A stretch of 39,817 nt of DNA from Aquiluna sp. (GTDB taxonomy: Bacteria > Actinomycetota > Actinomycetes > Actinomycetales > Microbacteriaceae), in the NCBI GenBank assembly GCA_023260495.1, contig JALQVB010000002.1:1-39817 (forward strand). The letters run 5' to 3'. The notes beneath the pieces were generated by a model. The model worked only from the letters and a program-made list of their open reading frames with translations, searched no databases and was not told the origin of the DNA. Positions 31,187-39,817 of this stretch are shown here, piece after piece (the stretch's first letter is position 1; every line of letters begins with the position of its first letter). Position numbers and translations under genes: made by a program.

Positions 31187-31585
31187 TTACTCTTCCCCGA
31201 TTCGCTTCTGGAACAAAAAGACTGTGTATGCGGCAGAGAAGCCAAAGCCAACGAGTGCGTACAGGATCACAAACCACTGCACTCCAGTAGGAATCAGCAG
31301 GGTCACAACTCCAAGGAAAAATGCGGCAACCTGCATCACTCGAGCTGCCCAGAGCACGCCTCTCTCCGAGGCCGAGAGCGAAACCACGAACATTTGGCCG
31401 GTTAGCGCCAGGAGTGTTAGGCCAATCATTTGCAGCGACCAGTTAAGCTCATCGCCGCCGGCCAGGCCGAGAAGTTCGGCAAACAGGGAAGGCAAAGCTA
31501 AAAGCAGCGCGGCGCTTAGCGCGAAGACCAGTGCGCCTAGCCGCAGCACCCCGCGCAGTCTCGCAATGTTTCCCCGTTTGGTCAT
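31187..31585 (-). CDS. Small hypothetical membrane protein (4 TM)
   Basis: 132 aa, hydrophobic; TACTAT-N6-ATG leaderless-type promoter. Confidence 0.7.
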   Translation of the reverse strand: MTKRGNIARLRGVLRLGALVFALSAALLLALPSLFAELLGLAGGDELNWSLQMIGLTLLALTGQMFVVSLSASERGVLWAARVMQVAAFFLGVVTLLIPTGVQWFVILYALVGFGFSAAYTVFLFQKRIGEE

Positions 31586-31636
31586 GAATGCATAGTATTC
31601 CTAACTTTGGCTCAGCGCCTGCCCTAATCTTGTTGC

Positions 31637-32554
31637 ATGGCTGAGCCAAGAAAGATTGCGTACCTAGGTCCCGAGGGCACCTTCACCGAGATGGCCGCGC
31701 GCCAGCTGCCGGGCGAGAATGTGCTGGCACCGGTCGCGTCTGTGACCGATGCCCTAGATGCGGTGTTGCACGGCGAGGCCGACCGGGCAGTTGTTCCAAT
31801 CGAGAATTCAATCGAGGGTGGCGTAAGCGCCACTGCAGATGCGCTGGCCAACATCCCTGGCGTGCAAATCTTTGGCGAATATCTTGTTCCAGTGACCTTT
31901 GACCTGATGGCTAAGCCGGGCACGCAGTTGGTGAAGATAGCCGAGGTGCTTACCCACCCTGTTGCCTATGCACAGTCGCGCAAGTGGCTCGAGGCAAACC
32001 TGTCCAGCCACACCCACATTCCAGCCGCATCCACCGCCGCGGCAGCCAAGGCTTTGGCCAATGGCTCGACCGCCGATGCCGCAATCGCCGCTTCGGTTGC
32101 CGCCGACATCTATGGCCTTGAGGTGTTGGCCAGTGACATCGGCGAGAACAAGGCGGCGCAGACCAGGTTCCTAGAGATTGGTAAGCGCGCTAAGCCGCAG
32201 CCGCCCACCGGCTCGGACAAGACCTCGGTAATTGTTGAACTTCCCGATGACCGCCCAGGTGGTCTGCTCGAGATGCTGGAGCAGTTCGCTGCCAGAGGCG
32301 TGAACCTTTCCAGAATCGAGTCGCGTCCAATTGGTGACCGTTTTGGTCGCTACCGCTTCAACATTGACGCTGAGGGACACATCGAGGACGAGGCAATCGC
32401 GGAGGCACTCATGGGCTTGCACCGCTTCAGCCCCAAGGTGATTTTCCTTGGTTGCTACCCCAGAGCAGACAAGACCGAGAGCCATCACGAGGGAAATAAC
32501 TCCAACAGCGACTACCAGTCCGCAAAGGCTTGGTTAGACGATCTTCGCTCTTAG
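31637..32554 (+). CDS. pheA: Prephenate dehydratase
   Basis: IAYLGPEGTFTEMAARQL, VPIENSIEGGVSATADAL, ACT domain RPGGLLEMLEQFAARGVNLSRIESRP. Confidence 0.95.
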   Translation: MAEPRKIAYLGPEGTFTEMAARQLPGENVLAPVASVTDALDAVLHGEADRAVVPIENSIEGGVSATADALANIPGVQIFGEYLVPVTFDLMAKPGTQLVKIAEVLTHPVAYAQSRKWLEANLSSHTHIPAASTAAAAKALANGSTADAAIAASVAADIYGLEVLASDIGENKAAQTRFLEIGKRAKPQPPTGSDKTSVIVELPDDRPGGLLEMLEQFAARGVNLSRIESRPIGDRFGRYRFNIDAEGHIEDEAIAEALMGLHRFSPKVIFLGCYPRADKTESHHEGNNSNSDYQSAKAWLDDLRS

Positions 32555-33480
32555 AGCAGCACCGTCAGCGCCTTTGGCTTCAGGCTGAAATCAACTTCAA
32601 CTACTTCACCAACTCCATCGCCGTCTAGTTGCATCGGTGCCGGGTTGTGAGGTCGGATTCGAATTCGTGCGCTACTGAGGTTCTCTAGGGTCTTCACATT
32701 GGCTGTCTGGTCCATCCACTTGCGCCCAAGTGCCAGGGGGCGAACCACTCTGTTTTGCCAGGTGATGCGGGAAAAGAAGTCGACCCAGTTCCAGATGCGC
32801 CTGGGGCCAATAGCTGCAACGTCAAGCTTGCCATCGTCGAGACTGGCATCAGGCATCATCGAGACCGCTCCGGGCAGCCAGCCAGCATTGCCGACAAGCA
32901 GCGAGTAGCTCTTGAGAGTTCTTTCTTTGCCCTCTAGGGAAATGTCAAAGTGCTCAAACTTCAGTGGCAGAGACTTGATGCCACCTTCTATATAGGCAAT
33001 CCATCCGATCTGCTTTTTTCGGTCCGTTGAGGTGTTCTGCAACAACCGGGCATCCATGCCGACTCCAGCAATACCGGTGAACAGGTAACTCTGGTGGTTC
33101 CCGTCGGCATCTATCGCTCTCGCCATGCCAAGGTCAATTTCATAGGGTGAGCCGTTCAGCGCCTTCTTAATAGCGGCTTCGATTCCAAGCGGAAGTTTTA
33201 GGTTTCGAGCCAGGATGTTGCCGGTGCCGATGGGGATGATTCCGATGTGGATCCCAAGACCGTCGGTTGCCTGCACCACATTTCGCAATGTCCCGTCGCC
33301 ACCAGCCACCAAGATTCGCCTTGCTCCGCCAGTTGCCGCGGCGCTCGCCACCTGCTGGCCGCCGGTCTCGGGATCGGTTTTAATCAGGTCGAAGGCCTCT
33401 TTGGCGTGCTTCTTTACCAGCCGCTCCAATCGAGTGGCTGAAATCTTGTCGGGGTTGAAGATCACCACAAGCTCGTGCAC
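32551..33480 (-). CDS. Diacylglycerol/lipid kinase family protein
   Basis: FNPDKIS, VAGGDGTLRNVVQ, GIIPIGTGNILARNLKLP. Confidence 0.92.
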   Translation of the reverse strand: MHELVVIFNPDKISATRLERLVKKHAKEAFDLIKTDPETGGQQVASAAATGGARRILVAGGDGTLRNVVQATDGLGIHIGIIPIGTGNILARNLKLPLGIEAAIKKALNGSPYEIDLGMARAIDADGNHQSYLFTGIAGVGMDARLLQNTSTDRKKQIGWIAYIEGGIKSLPLKFEHFDISLEGKERTLKSYSLLVGNAGWLPGAVSMMPDASLDDGKLDVAAIGPRRIWNWVDFFSRITWQNRVVRPLALGRKWMDQTANVKTLENLSSARIRIRPHNPAPMQLDGDGVGEVVEVDFSLKPKALTVLL

Positions 33481-33521
33481 CAAACCAGACTAACAATCGG
33501 GCAGGCAGGTAGGCTTTAGGC

Positions 33522-34784
33522 GTGATTGACCTAACCCTCCTAAGAGAAAACCCAGACGTTATCCGCGCTTCGCAGCGCTCCCGCGGGGCCGATGAGTCTT
33601 TGGTTGACCAGGCAATCGAGCTAGACCGCAGCCGACGTGAATTGCTGCAAAAGTTTGAAGCGCTCAGAGCCGAGCAGAACGTTTTTGGCAAGCAGGTCGC
33701 TGCCGCCCCTAAGGAAGAGAAGAAGGCACTGGTTGATCAGGCTCAAGAGCTTGCGGCCAGGACCAAAGAGGCTAGTGCCGAGGCGGATGCGGCAGGTGCG
33801 AAGCTCAACGAAGTTCTATTCAAAATTGACAACGTAGTTATCGAAGGCGTGCCATCGGGCGGCGAGGAAGATTTCGTGCTGGTGCGCGAGGTCGGACACA
33901 AGCGCGAGTTTGACTTTGAACCAAAGGATCACGCTCAGCTCGGTGAGCAGCTTGACATCATTGACATCGAGCGCGGTGTAAAGATCTCGGGTTCACGTTT
34001 CTACTTCCTGAAGGGCTGGGGAGCCCGCCTCGAGCTGGCGATGATGCAGCTGGCATTAGACCAGGCTTTTGCAGCCGGGTTTACTCCGCTTATTACCCCG
34101 ACACTCGTGAAGCCAAGTGTGATGCAGGGAACCGGATTCCTAGGTGAGCACTCAAGCGAGATTTACTACCTGCCAAACGATGATTTGTACCTAACCGGCA
34201 CCAGCGAGGTTGCGCTAGCCGGGTATCACTCGGGCGAAATCATGGAAATCGATGAGCCAGTTCGCTATGCCGGTTGGTCTACCTGCTACCGCCGCGAGGC
34301 AGGCAGCCACGGCAAAGATGTCACTGGAATTTTGCGGGTGCACCAGTTCAACAAGCTCGAGATGTTTTCGTACTGCAAGCCCGAGGATGCCGAGGCTGAG
34401 CACGAGCGCCTCCTTGCCTGGCAGGAGCAGATGCTGCAGAAGTGCGAGCTGCCCTACCGAGTAATCGATGTGGCCGCAGGTGATCTGGGTTCCTCTGCTG
34501 CTCGCAAGTTTGACGTTGAGGCTTGGGTGCCAACCCAGGGTAAGTACCGCGAGCTGACCTCTACCTCGAACTGCACCACTTACCAGGCAAGGCGTCTCAA
34601 CACTCGCTACCGCGATGAAAATGGCAAGCCACAGACGGCGGCAACCCTAAACGGAACCTTGGCCACCACCAGGTGGCTGGTTGCAATCCTGGAGAACCAC
34701 CAGCAGGAAGACGGATCTGTTCTGGTTCCTGCCGCGCTTCGCCCCTACCTAGGCGGGCTGGAAAGAATTACCGCTAAGGCCTAA
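33522..34784 (+). CDS. serS: Seryl-tRNA synthetase (GTG start)
   Basis: [22 protein letters not shown]; class II motifs [25 protein letters not shown]. Confidence 0.97.
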   Translation: MIDLTLLRENPDVIRASQRSRGADESLVDQAIELDRSRRELLQKFEALRAEQNVFGKQVAAAPKEEKKALVDQAQELAARTKEASAEADAAGAKLNEVLFKIDNVVIEGVPSGGEEDFVLVREVGHKREFDFEPKDHAQLGEQLDIIDIERGVKISGSRFYFLKGWGARLELAMMQLALDQAFAAGFTPLITPTLVKPSVMQGTGFLGEHSSEIYYLPNDDLYLTGTSEVALAGYHSGEIMEIDEPVRYAGWSTCYRREAGSHGKDVTGILRVHQFNKLEMFSYCKPEDAEAEHERLLAWQEQMLQKCELPYRVIDVAAGDLGSSAARKFDVEAWVPTQGKYRELTSTSNCTTYQARRLNTRYRDENGKPQTAATLNGTLATTRWLVAILENHQQEDGSVLVPAALRPYLGGLERITAKA

Positions 34785-34788
34785 CCGC

Positions 34789-35607
34789 ATGACAAAGTGG
34801 CTGATCGGGCTAGACATTGACGGCACCCTGGTGCACGATGACGGTTACCTTTCAGATCGTGTCGTGGAGCAGGTGCAGCGTGTGCGCTCGCTGGGTCATG
34901 AGGTTTTTGTGGCAACCGGCCGGGCGGCGGCAAATGCCTTTCCGGTTATCAAGGACTTGGGCATTTCCCAGGGTCATGCCGTTTGCTCCAACGGCGCGGT
35001 GACCATCGAACTTGGTGAGTTCGACAAGGGATACCGGATGCACCATGTCGAGACTTTCGAACCTGCTGAGGTTTTGACCGAGCTGATTGAAAAACTCCCC
35101 AATGCGCACTTTGCCGTTGAGGATGTGGACGGCAGCTACCGTTTCCACCGACCCTTCCCCACCTACGCTCTTGGGGACCAGAACTACGAGACTCCACTAG
35201 AGGAGCTGCTGCATCACCCGGTGAGCAGAGTGGTTGTGCTGTCTCCGGAGCATGATGTCGATGAGTTCATTTCGATCATGAGCAAGATTGGACTCCAGTC
35301 GGTGTCCTACGCCATCGGCTATACGGCCTGGTTGGACATCGCGCCAAAGGGTATAGATAAGGGCCACGGCCTAGATCGACTTCGCAGGCAGTATGGATTC
35401 TCCGACCACAGGGTCTTGGTCATGGGCGATGGCCGCAACGACATTGACATGTTCCGCTGGGCAAAGTCGGTCGGTGGCTATGCATTTGCCATGGGTCAAG
35501 CACCGGATGAGGTAAAAATGGCTGCGACTGCCGTCACCGCTGCGGTGAACGAAGACGGGGTTGCTCAGGTGCTGGCATCACTCGAGGGTCTTGAATATTT
35601 GCAGTAG
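34789..35607 (+). CDS. Cof-type HAD-IIB phosphatase
   Basis: IGLDIDGTLVHDDG, VFVATGRA, VMGDGRNDIDMFRWA. Confidence 0.9.
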   Translation: MTKWLIGLDIDGTLVHDDGYLSDRVVEQVQRVRSLGHEVFVATGRAAANAFPVIKDLGISQGHAVCSNGAVTIELGEFDKGYRMHHVETFEPAEVLTELIEKLPNAHFAVEDVDGSYRFHRPFPTYALGDQNYETPLEELLHHPVSRVVVLSPEHDVDEFISIMSKIGLQSVSYAIGYTAWLDIAPKGIDKGHGLDRLRRQYGFSDHRVLVMGDGRNDIDMFRWAKSVGGYAFAMGQAPDEVKMAATAVTAAVNEDGVAQVLASLEGLEYLQ

Positions 35608-35624
35608 ACGCTAAACTCCTCTGT

Positions 35625-35712
35625 GGAGGTCTGTCCGAGCGGCCGATGGAGCTGGTCTTGAAAACCAGTGGGCAGCAATGCCTCGTGGGTTCGAATCCCA
35701 CGGCCTCCGCCA
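35625..35712 (+). tRNA. tRNA-Ser (anticodon TGA), CCA encoded
   Basis: Acceptor GGAGGTC/GGCCTCC, anticodon loop cTTGAaa, long variable arm, GTTCGAATC T-loop. Confidence 0.95.
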
Positions 35713-35804
35713 TTGGGGCTCCCGAGCTTGAAAATTGCTGTGAGCTGTAGCGCGTTCTGGGCAGCCAGCGGTATCCTCTACAAAGTCGAATTTAGAAGAG
35801 CAGA

Positions 35805-37031
35805 TTGAACGTATCTGATTATCAATTCATAGAGCCGGAGCGACCTAAGAAGCGTCGCTGGCTCAAGTGGCTTATCACCGCCGTGATTGTTTCGGTCATC
35901 GGCGGCGTCGCTGTCGCCGGCAGCGGTTTCGTATATGTCACAACCCAGCTGCGCGCAGCCGGCATTGAGGTATTTTCTACCGACGGCCAAACCTTCGAAC
36001 TTCCTACCGCTGCGGACATTCAGGGCCCAATCAGCATGCTGCTAATCGGCAGCGACACCAGAGCCAACCAGGGAGCAAACTACGGCGACTCCGAGGCTGA
36101 GCTTGCCGACGTCATCATCCTTGTGAAGATAAATGAGGCTAGAACTAACGCGGTTGCGCTTAGCTTCCCCAGAGACCTAATGGTCTCCGTCCCAGAGTGT
36201 CCGAATCCAAACGGTGGCGATCCATTCCCTGCCAAGGACTACGTTCAGATCAACTCCACCATGAACTATGGCGGGCCAGCCTGCACCCTGCTCGCCGTGC
36301 AGCAGTTGACCGGCCTCGAGATTCCTTACCTTGCCATGATTGATTTCAAGGGTGTCATCGCAATGAGCGAGGCGGTTGGTGGAGTTGAGGTCTGCGTTTC
36401 TGAGCCGATCAATGACACCTACTCCAAGCTCTACCTGGAACCCGGCTACCACACGCTGATTGGCGAACAGGCCCTAGCCTTCTTGCGCACTCGGCACGGA
36501 GTTGGAGATGGCTCGGATCTTGCTCGCATTTCCAATCAGCAGGTCTTTTTGACTTCGCTGGTTCGAAAGCTCAAGGACGACGGCGCACTAACCAACCCAT
36601 TCACCCTGTTCCGCATTGGAACGGCTGCGCTGAACAACATGACGCTGTCCCGTTCGTTGACTGACCTTGGTGTCATCTTCGGAATCGCTCGTGAGGTGAA
36701 TGATGTTGACCTCGACAAGATCACTTTCCTAAAACTGCCGGTCTATGACCTCGAGGGAGACTATGCCGGCCGCGTCGCGCCACAGACCGAGCGCTCGGCT
36801 CTGTTGTTTGAAAAGCTAATCAATGACGAGGAGCTGATTCTTTCCGAGGCTAACTTCGGCATCGGTGCGGTGGTTGCCGAGGAGCAGCCGACCGATCAGA
36901 CAGACCCGCAGGCCACGCCAACTGAGGACCCAGTGACCACAGACCTCGAGGCAACTGCAGAGCCCACTGCCGAGGCACTTCCCGAGTGGGCACAGGGAAC
37001 CAACGCAGCTACCTTTAGCTGCAGCAAGTAG
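35805..37031 (+). CDS. LytR-CpsA-Psr family protein (TTG start)
   Basis: ISMLLIGSDTRANQGANYGDSEAELADVIILVKIN, SFPRDLMVSVP, FLRTRHGVGDGSDLARISNQQVFL. Confidence 0.92.
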   Translation: MNVSDYQFIEPERPKKRRWLKWLITAVIVSVIGGVAVAGSGFVYVTTQLRAAGIEVFSTDGQTFELPTAADIQGPISMLLIGSDTRANQGANYGDSEAELADVIILVKINEARTNAVALSFPRDLMVSVPECPNPNGGDPFPAKDYVQINSTMNYGGPACTLLAVQQLTGLEIPYLAMIDFKGVIAMSEAVGGVEVCVSEPINDTYSKLYLEPGYHTLIGEQALAFLRTRHGVGDGSDLARISNQQVFLTSLVRKLKDDGALTNPFTLFRIGTAALNNMTLSRSLTDLGVIFGIAREVNDVDLDKITFLKLPVYDLEGDYAGRVAPQTERSALLFEKLINDEELILSEANFGIGAVVAEEQPTDQTDPQATPTEDPVTTDLEATAEPTAEALPEWAQGTNAATFSCSK

Positions 37032-37073
37032 GTTTGGCCTAAGCGCCATTGTCCTATAGGCTTTACCAGCACT

Positions 37074-37168
<95 letters not shown>

Positions 37169-37211
37169 TTGAGTTTCACCTAGCCTTCGGCTAGGCTTCT
37201 CAAGTTGCCCA

Positions 37212-37284
37212 GCGCTCGTGGCTCAACGGATAGAGCATCTGACTACGGATCAGAAGGTTGGGGGTTCGAGTCCCTCCGAGCGCG
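37212..37284 (+). tRNA. tRNA-Arg (anticodon ACG), CCA not encoded
   Basis: Acceptor GCGCTCG/CGAGCGC, anticodon ctACGga, GTTCGAGTC. Confidence 0.95.
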
Positions 37285-37289
37285 CGAAG

Positions 37290-37323
37290 CCCGCTAAGAA
37301 TTTCACGACTTAGCGGGTTTTTC
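37290..37323 (+). terminator. Intrinsic terminator after tRNA-Arg
   Basis: CCCGCTAAG-N10-CTTAGCGGG followed by TTTTT. Confidence 0.9.
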
Positions 37324-37377
37324 ATTTAATTCTGAATTCTTCAGCTCAACTTCAAGTTACCTTTCTAGTTTCTAGCC

Positions 37378-38106
37378 ATGACAACTTTTGCTATTGCAAC
37401 AAATGAACTGAGCAAGACCTTTAAAGACAAGCAGGCACTAAAGCCCCTTACACTCAAAATTCCATTCGGAGAGATCTTTGGCTTTCTTGGTCACAATGGA
37501 GCAGGTAAAACAACGACCATAAACTTGCTAACCACCCTCCTTGAACCAACGTCTGGATCATTTGAGATCGCTGGCGTGGATGGACTGAAGAGCCCAAAGG
37601 AGCTCAGGGGGCAGATTGGTTATCTGCCCGAGAGCATTCAGCTCTACAACAACATGACCACCATGGAGAATTTGAGATTCTTCGCTCGACTTTCTGGGAT
37701 GGCAAAGCCGGATCAAAGAATTCTCGAGGTACTGACTTTCCTGGATTTTGTGGGCAATAAGGATAAGAAGGTCGGCACTTTCTCAAAAGGGATGCGTCAG
37801 CGAATTGGATTAGCCCAATCAATTCTCCACAAACCAAAAGTGCTGTTTCTCGATGAACCAACTTCGGGTCTAGATCCAGAGGGTGTCCTGCAGCTAAGAG
37901 AGCTAATCCTGAGCCTCAATAAAGATCTCGGAATGACGATTTTTATGAACACTCATCTGCTAAGTGAAGTCACAAAAACCTGCACGAGCATCGGGATTCT
38001 TCGAGATGGAAAACTCGCCTACCAAAATTCTGTGGCTGCAACTCTGGCCGAGTTTCCAGACCGAGAGAGCCTCGAGGCCATTTATATGAACATCGAGGCC
38101 GCTTAA
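37378..38106 (+). CDS. ABC transporter ATP-binding protein (ABC-2/NosF-like export)
   Basis: Walker A GHNGAGKTT, signature FSKGMRQRIGLAQ, Walker B KVLFLDEPTSGLDP. Confidence 0.95.
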   Translation: MTTFAIATNELSKTFKDKQALKPLTLKIPFGEIFGFLGHNGAGKTTTINLLTTLLEPTSGSFEIAGVDGLKSPKELRGQIGYLPESIQLYNNMTTMENLRFFARLSGMAKPDQRILEVLTFLDFVGNKDKKVGTFSKGMRQRIGLAQSILHKPKVLFLDEPTSGLDPEGVLQLRELILSLNKDLGMTIFMNTHLLSEVTKTCTSIGILRDGKLAYQNSVAATLAEFPDRESLEAIYMNIEAA

Positions 38107-38108
38107 CA

Positions 38109-39008
38109 ATGTTTGCATTCACAACTATCGCTAGGCAAGAGGTCCTTGCCCTAAGGCGGGAAAAGCTGCCCGGCATCATGCTCGGCATTTTTATAGCCCT
38201 GGTCACGGTCTCGAGCTTCATTGGCTTCCTAACCAAGAACACAGTGAGCGATGTCTGGCTGAAGGTTTCTCAAGCCGGACTTACTCAAGTGCCAAATCCA
38301 TTTGCATCTGTATCTCCGCTCTATTACGCCCGAAACGCGGTCATATACATAATCTTGATCGGAACCTTGATGGCGATCGTTGCAGGTGTCACTTCCGGAA
38401 TTAGAGACCGAAAAGCTGCGACAGTTGACTTGGTTCTGACCCGACCCGCCTCATTGCGAGAGTTGGTATTTGGCAAGCTGGCAGGCCTCGGTATCTGGTT
38501 GATGCTTGTGGTTGGAATCGTGGCAGTAATAGCTTCTGCCCTGATTACTTTGATTGCCGGCAACTTTCTTAGCCTTGATGACTATCTAAGACTGCTTGCT
38601 TTCTTTGCGCTCTCACTACCTCTGCTTATGGGCTTTGCCGGAATCGGGCTGCTCTCTGGGTTATTGAGTTCTAGGGAATCCAGTGCGCTGCTTGGCCCAA
38701 TCGGAGTCTGGGCGATGCTGACTTTTGTCGCTCCGCAGTTAGGCACTGCCGCCAGGCCGGTGGCACTTCTAAATCCAGTGCCAGTGCCAGCAACGAGCGG
38801 TGGAGCGTTTGATTTTCTCAACGTGCTGACCTCCCCATTCTCAGTCTCGGAGAAGTTCAAGCTCGCCGGCGGACTGCTTTTGAAGGACCCAGACATAACC
38901 GGCAATCTAACGCTTGCAACAGCCAACGTTGTGCTGTTTTTGGCGGTTGTTGGTGCCCTGCTTCTTCTAGTAAATCGAACTCGAATCCGAGGTGTTGCAA
39001 GTGAATAA
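38109..39008 (+). CDS. ABC-2 type permease
   Basis: About 6 TM; SGIRDRKAATVDLVLTRPASLRELVFGKLAG. Confidence 0.85.
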   Translation: MFAFTTIARQEVLALRREKLPGIMLGIFIALVTVSSFIGFLTKNTVSDVWLKVSQAGLTQVPNPFASVSPLYYARNAVIYIILIGTLMAIVAGVTSGIRDRKAATVDLVLTRPASLRELVFGKLAGLGIWLMLVVGIVAVIASALITLIAGNFLSLDDYLRLLAFFALSLPLLMGFAGIGLLSGLLSSRESSALLGPIGVWAMLTFVAPQLGTAARPVALLNPVPVPATSGGAFDFLNVLTSPFSVSEKFKLAGGLLLKDPDITGNLTLATANVVLFLAVVGALLLLVNRTRIRGVASE

Positions 39009-39817
39009 GGTTGTCGCAATAGCAAAATTTGAGATTTTGCAGATAGCTAGAAATCGATTTTCAATCGTCGCTCTTGGCGCTCTGTTGTTGGCAATTTTGG
39101 TATCAATCCTCGTTGCCTCGATGGAGTTCAGTGTTAAAGCAGATGCCTTCAAGGCCTATGCCGATGCATTGATCGCAAGTGGTAAACAACCTCAAGATCC
39201 AGGCACTCAGCTTTTCCCTCTGCAGCTGACTCGAGGTGGAATCGAATACCTCGAAATCATCGGAGCTCTTTTTGCCATCGTGATCGGATACTCGTCAATT
39301 GCCCGTGAAAAACAGCGCGGGACAATGTGGCTAATTTTCACGAGGCCGGTAGCAAGCTCCGATCTTTATCTGGGCAAATTGGCGGCACTGTCAGTGCTTT
39401 GGTTCGCGTTTTCTTTCATCGCAATGGGCTTGTCGTTGGTAACGGCAGTTGCCGCGGGTCACGCTCAGATATCTGGGCTTGAGATGGCCAAGACTCTAGT
39501 GGTGGTATTTGCAGCCTGGGTGTATCTCACCTTGTGGTCGGCGTTGGCAATGGGCTTGGCTTCAATTTTCAAGAATGCCGCGTCTGCCCTGGTGGTTGCA
39601 ATTGCGCTTTGGCTTCTAGTGGTTTTGGTGATTCCTCAAATTGGAGACACCATGGACCCAGACAACCAAGTGCCCGGCGGCTTATTCAAGTCACTGCAAA
39701 TCGCCAAGCCAGATGAAACCGCAGTTCTCGCCAACTTCGCAGGTTACAACAACGCGAGAGACGCACTCGAAGTTTCTTCAGTAACGAAGCATTTCGAGAG
39801 GGTTGCCTTTGGATTTT
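39001..39817 (+). CDS. Second ABC-2 type permease, truncated by window end (GTG start)
   Basis: Open frame from GTG 39001 to the end; SSIAREKQRGTMWLIFTRPVASSDLYLGKLAALS. Confidence 0.85.
   Translation, partial: MNKVVAIAKFEILQIARNRFSIVALGALLLAILVSILVASMEFSVKADAFKAYADALIASGKQPQDPGTQLFPLQLTRGGIEYLEIIGALFAIVIGYSSIAREKQRGTMWLIFTRPVASSDLYLGKLAALSVLWFAFSFIAMGLSLVTAVAAGHAQISGLEMAKTLVVVFAAWVYLTLWSALAMGLASIFKNAASALVVAIALWLLVVLVIPQIGDTMDPDNQVPGGLFKSLQIAKPDETAVLANFAGYNNARDALEVSSVTKHFERVAFGF

Overview
This window looks like a compact chromosomal segment of a small-genome actinobacterium. It resembles freshwater Microbacteriaceae (Luna-type), but that taxonomic guess is inference only. Most of it is housekeeping: pyrE (3' end), purA, TrmH-family methylase, nnrD, trhO, an M13 peptidase, a TPP-riboswitch-controlled thiamine ABC operon, pgm, pheA, serS, an LCP protein and three tRNAs. 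The accessory content is a Phd/VapC toxin-antitoxin pair, an orphan beta-class DNA methyltransferase, a DUF2202-like lipoprotein, and an ABC-2 export operon directly downstream of tRNA genes.

The best candidate for an undescribed system is a three-gene cluster at 5.7-12.9 kb. It starts with a >2000-aa mosaic secreted/membrane protein: signal peptide, Ig-like repeats, an embedded C-type-lectin-like segment, a Pro/Thr stalk, an Ala/Gly triplet tract and a polytopic membrane C-terminus. A voltage-gated-like K+ channel follows 15 bp downstream, then a TM2-domain protein.

Three other signals stand out. (a) Five of eight convergent gene pairs overlap by exactly 4 bp with mutually nested stop codons (CTAG/TTAG). 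(b) Many genes carry TANNNT-N6/7-start leaderless promoters, some arranged back to back. (c) The TPP riboswitch has readable mutually exclusive helices that could sequester the Shine-Dalgarno of a TTG-started thiB. All calls come from reading the sequence; no searches were run.
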